Below, piece after piece: positions 1-6,572 of a DNA stretch of 23,245 bases. Positions within the stretch are counted from its first letter, which is position 1, and every line of letters begins with the position of its first letter. The notes below the pieces were generated by a model. That model was given only the letters and a program-made list of their open reading frames with translations. It had not been told where the DNA came from and made no database searches. The position numbers and the translations under genes were made by a program. The DNA comes from CAKSXP01 sp964539115 (lineage in GTDB: Bacteria > Bacillota > Clostridia > Oscillospirales > Oscillospiraceae). The stretch lies in contig CAZIHY010000029.1 of assembly GCA_964539115.1 (NCBI GenBank), positions 1 to 23,245 of the forward strand. The letters run 5' to 3'.

Positions 1-9
1 GGAAAATAC

Positions 10-1098
10 TCAGCAGATGGGATCTTCCTCGATGTACTTGCCGATACGGGGCTTGACGATCTTGCCCTTCTTCTCCGCCTCAAGAACAGCGCGGGCGTTG
101 GCAGCGGCGCTCTCCCAGTAGAACTGGTCGTGCGGGGACTGCTCCGTGCGGGTGTTCCACATCTCGGTGGCGAAAGAACCGCGGAGCTCCTTGGCAACGT
201 CTTCCTTCCAAGGCATGCGGATGATCTGGGTGGTGAGGTGACGGGTCTGGCGGGTGCTGGAGTGCATGATGAGGCGTGCGATCTCCCATGCACGGGCATA
301 AGCGGACTCGAGGTCGGGGAGGATCTCGTTGATCATGCCCCATGCCAGAGCCTTGCGGGCGGTGATGATCTCGCCGGTCAGCTCAGCATAAGCAAATCTC
401 TTGCGGCCCATGAGGTTGCGCCATGCGATCTGGACGCCGTCGCCGGGGGCCATGTTGAGGCGGAAGTGCTGCTCGACGGTCCAAGCATCCTCGGTGGCAA
501 GGGTGATGTCGCAGAGGAGGAACAGGTCACTGTGGAAGGTGCCGCCGTTCCAGATACCGATGGTGGGGATGTCAAGGCCGGAGATCTCAGCCTCGATATC
601 GTGAGTACCATCGTGGTACTGATGATCGAAGAGGGTCCAGTCGTAGTCGGGATCCCAGTCGCTCATGGGCAGGAAAGGCTTGCTGGTGTCACGGTAGCAA
701 TCCTGAGGGCCGAGGCCTTCGAAGAAGTTAGCTCCCGAAGAACCGAAGATCAGGATCTGGGCGTCGCGGTCGTCGCCGACATACTGGAACAGCTTGTGGA
801 CGAATGCATGGGGGGTGGTGCCCCAGATCAGGCCGTGGTCCTCAGTGTGGGCGCGGGCCTCGATGATGCCGTCCTCTCTCTTCAGCCAGAAAACAGGCTC
901 GAGGATCTTCTTGTACTCCTCGAAAGTATACTCGGGGGGCAGGATCCAGTTGGTCTCGGGCATAACAGGACGACGGTCGCCGTCAGTCTCGGTGAAAGTG
1001 GGGACCCACTCATCGATATCATCTCTGGTCTTGCCTTTCCACTGATCCAGCTCATGAGCATAGCTCATTACAGGTCTTTTAACAGGTCTTTCAGCCAT
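10..1098 (-). CDS. Crotonase-superfamily hydrolase, 6-oxocamphor hydrolase (beta-diketone hydrolase)-like
   Basis: A 362-residue crotonase-fold protein. The strongest clue to function is a residue set matching 6-oxocamphor hydrolase, which cleaves the C-C bond of a cyclic beta-diketone (retro-Claisen) without CoA. That family uses H45, H122, H145, D154 and E244. Here H84 (in RAHTEDHGLIW), H189 (GTFHSD), H211, D220 (HFRLNMAPGDG) and E312 fall at nearly the same spacings: 22, 9 and 92 residues against 23, 9 and 90. A 28-residue insertion, roughly residues 135-165 and rich in Asp, Tyr and Trp, lies between the first two histidines, and there is an N-terminal extension of about 60 residues. The start has AAGGAG eight bases upstream. 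It follows the VOC gene by 74 bases with no terminator, so the two are probably cotranscribed. The fold is certain; the beta-diketone substrate class is inferred. A plain enoyl-CoA hydratase is less likely. Confidence 0.8.
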   Translation of the reverse strand: MAERPVKRPVMSYAHELDQWKGKTRDDIDEWVPTFTETDGDRRPVMPETNWILPPEYTFEEYKKILEPVFWLKREDGIIEARAHTEDHGLIWGTTPHAFVHKLFQYVGDDRDAQILIFGSSGANFFEGLGPQDCYRDTSKPFLPMSDWDPDYDWTLFDHQYHDGTHDIEAEISGLDIPTIGIWNGGTFHSDLFLLCDITLATEDAWTVEQHFRLNMAPGDGVQIAWRNLMGRKRFAYAELTGEIITARKALAWGMINEILPDLESAYARAWEIARLIMHSSTRQTRHLTTQIIRMPWKEDVAKELRGSFATEMWNTRTEQSPHDQFYWESAAANARAVLEAEKKGKIVKPRIGKYIEEDPIC

Positions 1099-1172
1099 GG
1101 TAAATGCTCCTTTTCTAAAATGATAAAATACGGCTGTCTGCCGTGATTTACGGGGTTAACCCTTGCGGGGAA

Positions 1173-1562
1173 TTAGTCCTCCTGCTCGGTGATCTCGAAA
1201 ACGAGGCCGCCGGTGGACTTGGGGTGGGTGAAAATAACGGGCTGTCCCTGGCCGAGGACCTTGATGCCGGTCTCGGTGAGGTGCTCGCCCTCTGCGTTGA
1301 CGTCATCAGTCAGCCAGGACAGGTGATGGAAGCCTTCGCCGTTGTTGGCGAGGAACTTGGAAATGGTGCTCTCCTCGGTGCCCCAGGGCTCCATCAGCTC
1401 TATGTAGGTATCGCCAATCTGGACCAGAGTGGAAGTCTGGCCGATAGGCTCGAAGGTCTTGCGCTCGCGCACCTCGACGGCTCCAAACTGCTTGGACCAG
1501 CGAGCCATGGTCTCGTCGATGCTCTTAACGGCAATACCAACGTGCTTAAGTTTCTTCAGCAT
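1173..1562 (-). CDS. VOC-superfamily (glyoxalase/methylmalonyl-CoA epimerase-like) protein
   Basis: A 129-residue protein of vicinal-oxygen-chelate fold with two beta-alpha-beta-beta-beta modules. It opens with LKHVGIAV and has TYIELMEP in the middle, GFHHLSW at the start of module two and LVFEITE at the end. Likely metal ligands are H7, E55, H79 or H80, and E123. This pattern is closest to methylmalonyl-CoA epimerase, but no methylmalonyl-CoA mutase or carboxylase gene is nearby, so an epimerase, isomerase or lyase acting on a different keto or CoA substrate is equally plausible. The start is supported by AAGGAGG ten bases upstream and a near-consensus promoter at 1599-1628. It is the first gene of the pair with the beta-diketone-hydrolase-like gene, which suggests that they handle related keto intermediates. 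Confidence 0.85.
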   Translation of the reverse strand: MLKKLKHVGIAVKSIDETMARWSKQFGAVEVRERKTFEPIGQTSTLVQIGDTYIELMEPWGTEESTISKFLANNGEGFHHLSWLTDDVNAEGEHLTETGIKVLGQGQPVIFTHPKSTGGLVFEITEQED

Positions 1563-1598
1563 ATGTGAGTCTCCTCCTTATTGTCACTTACGACTAAG

Positions 1599-1628
1599 AT
1601 TATACAGCCTTAGCTAATCAATTGTCAA
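1599..1628 (-). promoter_or_regulatory. Sigma-A-type promoter for the VOC-crotonase pair
   Basis: Read on the minus strand: TTGACA (1628-1623), an 18-base spacer, then TATAAT (1604-1599). Both hexamers are perfect. The promoter points into the VOC gene and leaves a short leader with a strong ribosome binding site. Confidence 0.75.
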
Positions 1629-1681
1629 TAAATCTGACAAATCACAAAACCAAATGTTCGGTGCAAAAAACAAAAAATAGA

Positions 1682-1713
1682 GGGCATTTTGAGCGTTTAT
1701 CCTCAAAATGCCC
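1682..1713 (-). terminator. Rho-independent terminator after spoVT
   Basis: A perfect 12-bp stem (GGGCATTTTGAG at 1682-1693 with CTCAAAATGCCC at 1702-1713) and an 8-base loop. On the minus strand it is followed by a T-rich run (CTATTTTTTGTTTTTTG). It separates spoVT from the promoter of the VOC gene. Confidence 0.85.
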
Positions 1714-1758
1714 CCATTACTGCGACAATTGAACCGTTCGTTGCAAAATTCTCAAAAG

Positions 1759-2298
1759 TCAGGATTCCATCTGTCTGCCGAGAAAGCCGGCCGCAGCCTG
1801 CGCGAGCTTCATCTCAACGCTGCCGGCGGCCTCTCCGGACTCGGAAAGGAACATAACGCAGCCCATGAGATCGCCTTCCGAGAGGATCGGTACCGCGACG
1901 GAAACCGCAAAGCGTTCGTCCCCGCTGACAGCATGGACAGGATTGCTGCCGGCGGCGTGGCTGAATGTGCCGCGCTTTTCCATGATGCGCTCCAGCTCCG
2001 GCGTAACGGAACGGTCGAGCAGCGTGCGCTTTCCGCTGCCCGCAGCGGCGATGATCCCGTCCCGGTCACATATAGCGGCGGTGCGCTCCGCCGCGCGGAA
2101 AAGCGATTCGCACATCTGATCGGCAAATTCGCTCAGCTCGCCCATGGGAGAATACTTTTTAAATATGACCTCGCCGTCTTTCTCCGTATATATCTCCAGC
2201 GGGTCGCCGTCACGGATGCGCATGGTCCGGCGTATCTCCTTCGGAATCACGACTCTTCCGAGGTCGTCGATGCGTCGTACTATTCCGGTTGCTTTCAT
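1759..2298 (-). CDS. spoVT: Stage V sporulation protein T (AbrB/GAF transcriptional regulator)
   Basis: A 179-residue protein, the usual SpoVT length. Residues 1-50 form the AbrB/SpoVT swapped-hairpin DNA-binding domain (MKATGIVRRIDDLGRVVIPKEI, then RIRDGDPLEI). Residues 55-179 form a GAF-like sensor domain. In Bacillus SpoVT acts in the forespore, tuning sigma-G genes. The start has AGGAGG about nine bases upstream. It is transcribed alone: a terminator lies downstream at 1682-1713 and a candidate sporulation promoter lies upstream. It is the best single sign that the host is an endospore-forming Firmicute. AbrB homologues without the GAF part would be about half this size. Confidence 0.93.
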   Translation of the reverse strand: MKATGIVRRIDDLGRVVIPKEIRRTMRIRDGDPLEIYTEKDGEVIFKKYSPMGELSEFADQMCESLFRAAERTAAICDRDGIIAAAGSGKRTLLDRSVTPELERIMEKRGTFSHAAGSNPVHAVSGDERFAVSVAVPILSEGDLMGCVMFLSESGEAAGSVEMKLAQAAAGFLGRQMES

Positions 2299-2339
2299 TT
2301 ATTTATTTCCTCCTGTTGTATTTTTTTGTTTACAGGAGC

Positions 2340-2368
2340 TAGTATTTGTCGGTAATTCTTTCATATAC
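2340..2368 (-). promoter_or_regulatory. Candidate sigma-G promoter of spoVT
   Basis: On the minus strand GTATA (2368-2364), 17 bases, then AATACTA (2346-2340). This fits the sigma-G pattern (GMATR-like -35; CATNNTA-like -10, here 6 of 7 with A for C). No convincing sigma-A promoter is seen in the same gap. In Bacillus spoVT is a sigma-G gene, which agrees. Confidence 0.4.
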
Positions 2369-2375
2369 GACAAAT
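2344..2375. repeat. Inverted repeat over the spoVT promoter
   Basis: ATTTGTCG (2344-2351) and its exact complement CGACAAAT (2368-2375), separated by 16 bases. The arms fall on the -10 and -35 elements of the proposed promoter, so a dimeric regulator could bind there. No T-run follows on either strand, so it is not a terminator. Confidence 0.45.
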
Positions 2376-2454
2376 TTATCATTGCATCATTTTGGATAAT
2401 TCTCAAAAAGCGGCAATATCAGAAAATTTTCCCCTTTTGCGCTGTTTATATTAT

Positions 2455-3513
2455 TCAGGGAATTTCCTTGTGTCTGGGGTGTGTCGTCACGGTCTCCCAC
2501 GGGGTCAGGATACTGACCTCCTCTTCGGGGAGTATGCGGCGGAAACGGCCGACAGCCTCGGCAAGATCGAGCTGAGTGCTCATGCCGGGGCGCTTTGCCA
2601 TCTCGGGATCCGGCTTGCGGAAGTTGAATTCGAGCGCGCCGGTCGGGCAAACTCCCTCGCAGAACAGGCAAAGCTCGCAGTTGTGGGAGCGTATCGTCGG
2701 GACCTTCTCGCCCTCGCCGACAACGATGTTCCCGCACCAGCACGCCTTTACACAGCGGTGGCAGCCGATGCACTTGTCGGGATTGATGCGCAGCTGCTCT
2801 GAGCGCCGTCCCTTGCCCTTTTCGGCATTTTCCACCCCCTCGATCTGGCAGACATACTCCATCGTGGTCGGATAAGGCAGTATGTACGGCTCTTCCGGAG
2901 CCATATCCTCCTCAGGTATATCCGGCAGTTTCAGCATATTCTCGCCGTCAGTCTTGAAAATGAAGGGGTGGCCGACGCCGTATATCTCGTCAGAAGCCTC
3001 CTTTGAATGGAGCTTCGGTATGATGTCGGTGCGGCCGGCGCTGACCTTTTCGCTGTGGCGGGCCATAGCCTCGCCGAACGCGCGGGCGTCGTCGAGGTCA
3101 TATTCATCGGGATGCCCGTCGGAGAACCAGGGCTTGCCATGCCCGGGGACGCTTGCCTGGCCGTACCAGTCCTTCCAGCCGAGAACGGTCAGGCCCTTGT
3201 CCAGCATCGGCTGGACGCCGCGGATTATGCAACGGCCGGGCAGCACCCCGTGGGTGCAGAAGAAGAACGCGTGCTTGCCTTTTACTGCCTCGGGCAGGGC
3301 CTTTATATGCCAGATGACGTTGGTTATCGGGCAGCTGCTCCAAACACAGCTTCCTATTCCGACGAGGTCATACTCAAGCCAATCTTCAGGCTTTACATCC
3401 CTGAGGGATCTGACGTCGCACTGTCCGGTGCGCCTTCTGACGCCCTCGCCGATGGCAAGAGCTATCTTTTTTGTGTTGCCCGTCTGGGAATAGAATATTA
3501 CCAGGCTTTTCAT
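2455..3513 (-). CDS. Flavodoxin-ferredoxin fusion (EFR1-type) electron-transfer protein
   Basis: A 352-residue protein. Residues 1-160 are a flavodoxin-like FMN domain with the phosphate loop YSQTGNTKK at 8-16. Residues 240-300 are a bacterial two-cluster ferredoxin: C248, C251, C254, C258 for one [4Fe-4S] cluster and C279, C282, C285, C289-Pro for the other. The first cluster ends CWCGN instead of the usual C-Pro, leaving a spare C260. Such fusions carry low-potential electrons between ferredoxin pools and flavoenzymes. The chosen ATG at 3513 has AGGAGG close upstream and begins the flavodoxin strand directly; the frame is open further upstream, but that extension does not look coding. It lies downstream of the Fe-S ene-reductase gene on the same strand, so it may supply that enzyme with electrons (inference). 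Confidence 0.88.
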   Translation of the reverse strand: MKSLVIFYSQTGNTKKIALAIGEGVRRRTGQCDVRSLRDVKPEDWLEYDLVGIGSCVWSSCPITNVIWHIKALPEAVKGKHAFFFCTHGVLPGRCIIRGVQPMLDKGLTVLGWKDWYGQASVPGHGKPWFSDGHPDEYDLDDARAFGEAMARHSEKVSAGRTDIIPKLHSKEASDEIYGVGHPFIFKTDGENMLKLPDIPEEDMAPEEPYILPYPTTMEYVCQIEGVENAEKGKGRRSEQLRINPDKCIGCHRCVKACWCGNIVVGEGEKVPTIRSHNCELCLFCEGVCPTGALEFNFRKPDPEMAKRPGMSTQLDLAEAVGRFRRILPEEEVSILTPWETVTTHPRHKEIP

Positions 3514-3565
3514 GGTTATTCCCTCCTGTATATTTGGTCGCCTTATTATCCCACCACCCACACAG

Positions 3566-3587
3566 ACCGGCGGCCAAAACCGCCGGT
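3566..3587 (-). other. GC-rich hairpin between the ene-reductase and flavodoxin-ferredoxin genes
   Basis: A perfect 8-bp stem ACCGGCGG/CCGCCGGT with a 6-base loop. On the minus strand no T-run follows, so it is not a canonical terminator. It may be a stabiliser or processing hairpin at the 3' end of the upstream gene, a weak attenuator, or chance in GC-rich DNA. Confidence 0.4.
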
Positions 3588-3623
3588 CCAGGTTTAGGGA
3601 GTGAGAAGAAAGGAACTGAAAGC

Positions 3624-5651
3624 TTATTTATCGATGCCGATGGCGGCATAGTAGCCGGAGGTCGTGCAGTGCTTGATCTTGCCGACCCTGCGGCAGTCGC
3701 CGACCATTTTTACATAGGGCGCCAAGCCAAGGAACTTCCGGGCCTCATCGGAATTGGGCTTCATTCCCGAGGCAAAAATGACCGTATCCGCGTTCACGAC
3801 GACCTCGCCGCCGTCGCTGTCCACGCAGCGGACTCCGTTGTCAAGAACAGCCCTGCAATCACAGTTGTAGAGGACGTCGACCGGGCGCTCGTAGGCGGCA
3901 AAGTCCTGAAGCATCATCGGGATCGGGTTGTACATGGCCATCATAAGATGCTCATGCGGCGCGAGAACACCCCGGCGGTTTATGATCGTGACCTTTTTGC
4001 CCTCGTTTGCAAGGTGCAGCGCCAGCTCGCAGCCAGTGATGCCGCCGCCGACAATAGCGACAGTGTCTCCAATGCGTTCGGGCTGGTCGAAAGCCTCCAT
4101 CACGTTCAGCGCATGCGGTTTGCCGGTTCCGGGCACGTTCGGAACCGCGGGATGGGAGCCGACCGCGATGATGAGGGCATAGGGATCAAGTTCCTTAATA
4201 AGCTCCGGAGTCGCCTCCGTGTTGAGCAGGACCTTGATGTTCTCCTTGTCGTACATGCGGAAGATCATGTTGTCGCGGAAGCGCTTTATGTCGCTCTTGA
4301 TGGAATCATTGTCCGCGTAACGGGTCAGACCGCCGAGCCGGCCGGTCTTTTCTATCAGCGTCACGTCGTGTCCCTTGTCCGCCGCCGTTTCTGCCGCCTT
4401 CATACCGGCGATGCCGCCGCCGACGATCACGACCTTGCGCGGATTTTCGCTCTTATCGAGCTTCCAGACCAGATCGGTGAAATAGCGCTCGGGATTTATC
4501 GGGTTGACGCCGCATTCGTTGCCCTCATAGCAGCCGTAGCATCGGATGCAGGTGTTGCAGTATTCGCCCTTTCCCTCAAGCACCTTGCGCGGGAAGTAGG
4601 GGTCGGAGATATTGAACTGGCGGGCGGCGGTGACAAAATCCGCGGTGCCCTCGGCGATTATCTGCTCGGCTTTCTCGGGATCGTTGACGCCGTTGCAAAT
4701 GGCAATAGGAGTTTTGATCCCGGCGGCTTTGATCTTCCTGCAGGCATCCTCATTATAGAAGTTGCGGCGGAATGGCGGCGTAGTGGTCGTCTGGTTGGCA
4801 ACGGGGTCGAAGTGTACGCCGGTGGAGACATGGAAAATATCAACGCTTCCATCGGCCTCGAGCAGCTTCAGGAACTCGACGCTCTCGTCAACGGTTATGC
4901 CGTCGCCCTCAGGCCAGAGCTCCTCGACGCTGAAGCGGTATTCGATCAGGAAATCTTCCCCGACCGCGTCGCGGATACGCCGCAGAGACTCTATGGTGAA
5001 CCGGCATCGGTTCTCGAGCGAACCCCCGTATTCATCCGTGCGGCGGTTGGTGTGGCGGGAGCGGAACTGGTCATGGATATGGGCATGTCCGCCGTGGATC
5101 AGAACGCCGTCGAGTCCGAGCTTCTTTGCCTGCACGCAGCACTTTACGAAGTCGTCATATGTACGCTCTATCTGTTCCTTTGTCATCTCGGGAACGACTG
5201 TTCCGTCCGGTCGGACATACTCGCTCGGACTGAATGTGGGAAGAACGCCGTCACCCCGCTCAAACATGCCGCCGTGGTCAAACTCCGTAAAGACCAGCGC
5301 GTCGTGCTGGTGGCAGCGGCGGACGAGAAACTCGATGCTCTTGTCAGACTCCATCGACAGGCCGAGATCCGCCCCGCCCGCGCCGGGAGGGCCAAAATCG
5401 CGCGGGCTGTAAAAGTCGAGGCGTTTTCCTCCGTAGCCAGCGTTATGGCGGTTTACCGGGTGGTCGCCGGTAATGACCCGGGCGGTGCCGCCGCGTGCAA
5501 GCGCCTCGTAATACTCAATGTTGGCTCTGTGCAGATAATAGCCTGTGTTATCCTCGGGGCCGTAGCCCAGAGGCGCGGTTATCATACGGTTCTTGAACAC
5601 CTTGCCGCGGATGACCAGCGGCTTGGACAGGTTGGGGTATCTTGCCTGCAT
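3624..5651 (-). CDS. Old Yellow Enzyme / 2,4-dienoyl-CoA reductase-like Fe-S flavoprotein (first paralogue)
   Basis: A 675-residue three-part flavoenzyme of the FadH/trimethylamine dehydrogenase type. Residues 1-355 are the FMN-binding TIM barrel (LSKPLVIRGKVFKNRM start; RTDEYGGSLENR at 205-216). A cysteine cluster for [4Fe-4S] follows, then an FAD fold (GGGIAG at 411-416) and a nested NAD(P) fold (GGGITG near 534). Relatives pass electrons from NAD(P)H through FAD and Fe-S to FMN and reduce conjugated C=C bonds. Two oddities: the active-site loop reads HGGHAHIHDQF, keeping H186 and H189 but with H191 where relatives have catalytic Tyr; and the cysteines are compressed (C365, C368, C371, C374, C380). 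AAGGAG lies eight bases before the start. It sits 30 bases after the orphan 5'-nucleotidase-domain gene in an ABC transporter block. Bile-acid BaiCD/BaiH enzymes share this architecture, but the substrate cannot be told. Confidence 0.9.
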   Translation of the reverse strand: MQARYPNLSKPLVIRGKVFKNRMITAPLGYGPEDNTGYYLHRANIEYYEALARGGTARVITGDHPVNRHNAGYGGKRLDFYSPRDFGPPGAGGADLGLSMESDKSIEFLVRRCHQHDALVFTEFDHGGMFERGDGVLPTFSPSEYVRPDGTVVPEMTKEQIERTYDDFVKCCVQAKKLGLDGVLIHGGHAHIHDQFRSRHTNRRTDEYGGSLENRCRFTIESLRRIRDAVGEDFLIEYRFSVEELWPEGDGITVDESVEFLKLLEADGSVDIFHVSTGVHFDPVANQTTTTPPFRRNFYNEDACRKIKAAGIKTPIAICNGVNDPEKAEQIIAEGTADFVTAARQFNISDPYFPRKVLEGKGEYCNTCIRCYGCYEGNECGVNPINPERYFTDLVWKLDKSENPRKVVIVGGGIAGMKAAETAADKGHDVTLIEKTGRLGGLTRYADNDSIKSDIKRFRDNMIFRMYDKENIKVLLNTEATPELIKELDPYALIIAVGSHPAVPNVPGTGKPHALNVMEAFDQPERIGDTVAIVGGGITGCELALHLANEGKKVTIINRRGVLAPHEHLMMAMYNPIPMMLQDFAAYERPVDVLYNCDCRAVLDNGVRCVDSDGGEVVVNADTVIFASGMKPNSDEARKFLGLAPYVKMVGDCRRVGKIKHCTTSGYYAAIGIDK

Positions 5652-5681
5652 TGTATTCTCTCCTTTTGGAATCTGTATTGT

Positions 5682-6560
5682 TCACCGGCGCTTTCTGCGG
5701 ACAAGCTTTTCTCCGTCCGCTTCCCGCGCGTAATATATATTGAACTTGATATCGCTGAATCTGAAGCTGGCAGCAAGGAAAATAACTATCAGCGCGATTA
5801 TGATAACGGGCAGGACCCCTTTGGGCAGAGCGTCTACCAACCACGTATCATTAACTCCTATCGCCTTGATCCTCCCCGCGTAAAAGCTGACCTCACCGCC
5901 GGCGATATACTCCGCGACGGCTTGACTCAGGGTCATTTCAACGGAAACATACTCTATATCTGCCGAATATCCCCAGCCGCCGGAGAGCATGAACTCCGAC
6001 GCGGCAAGGGTTATAACCGTCTCCGTATCGCCGGGCGTCACGACCCGCCCGTCCGACAGCTCCAGCCTGTAGATCCGCTCTCCGGGCTTCGCGGAACCGT
6101 CGTAGGTAAGCTCCATTCCGGATATCTGCGGAAAGCCGCCGAAGCCGGAGGCTTCCCTGTCTATCGTGTCGCTCTGCCTGTCAACAGTGATATGTGACAG
6201 CGCGCCCTCGATGATCTCACACATCTGCGCCGCACTGACCTGTGCGACCGCGAGCGCGCGGTCATTGGCAAAAACCGCACGGATATCCCCGTATGTGACG
6301 ACGTTTGCGGGGAAATCCCCTAAAAGATCGCCGCTGTTGACGATGGCGGCATCGGCGTTAAGGCAATACCGGACGGCGTCAGCCACATAGGAGCCGAGAC
6401 CGCACTCCGCGCTGCCGGCCGTTTCTACATCAAAAGACGGCAGCGATGCGCCGACAGGGCCGATAGTATCCCCATCCTCCCATGCGGCAAAGGCAAAGGA
6501 AGCCAGCAAAAGTGCCGTCAGGACAAATATGAATATATGTTTAGGAACTGAAAATTTCAT
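5682..6560 (-). CDS. Membrane-anchored orphan 5'-nucleotidase C-terminal domain protein
   Basis: A 292-residue exported protein. Residues 1-25 are a signal peptide. Residues about 45-235 match the C-terminal substrate-binding domain of UshA-type 5'-nucleotidases (ADAAIVNSGDLLG, then VVTYGDIRAVFAND, then GFGGFPQISGMELTYDG). A transmembrane segment at about 247-266 is followed by a basic tail (KLVRRKRR). The N-terminal metallophosphatase domain, which holds the metal site and the catalytic His-Asp pair in the full enzyme, is absent. The usual NGG-x-x-R motif is NSGDLLG, without the arginine. It therefore cannot be an ordinary nucleotidase and may be a binding or scaffold protein facing the outside. 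It sits 12 bases after the last ABC ATPase gene with only a weak ribosome binding site, so translational coupling is likely. The family call is good; the role is unknown. Confidence 0.78.
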   Translation of the reverse strand: MKFSVPKHIFIFVLTALLLASFAFAAWEDGDTIGPVGASLPSFDVETAGSAECGLGSYVADAVRYCLNADAAIVNSGDLLGDFPANVVTYGDIRAVFANDRALAVAQVSAAQMCEIIEGALSHITVDRQSDTIDREASGFGGFPQISGMELTYDGSAKPGERIYRLELSDGRVVTPGDTETVITLAASEFMLSGGWGYSADIEYVSVEMTLSQAVAEYIAGGEVSFYAGRIKAIGVNDTWLVDALPKGVLPVIIIALIVIFLAASFRFSDIKFNIYYAREADGEKLVRRKRR

Positions 6561-6572
6561 ATCCGACAGTTC

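Noticed and set aside
3514..3561. Upstream ATG for the flavodoxin-ferredoxin gene
   Set aside because: The 16 extra residues are not flavodoxin-like, and the ribosome binding site points to 3513.
3566..3587. Rho-independent terminator between the ene-reductase and flavodoxin-ferredoxin genes
   Set aside because: The stem is good, but no T-run follows on the minus strand, so it is listed only as a hairpin.
3471..6197. A very long open frame on the plus strand (about 900 codons)
   Set aside because: It is exactly antisense to the ene-reductase and neighbouring genes, has no family motifs and no proper ribosome binding site; high GC codon usage leaves the opposite strand open.
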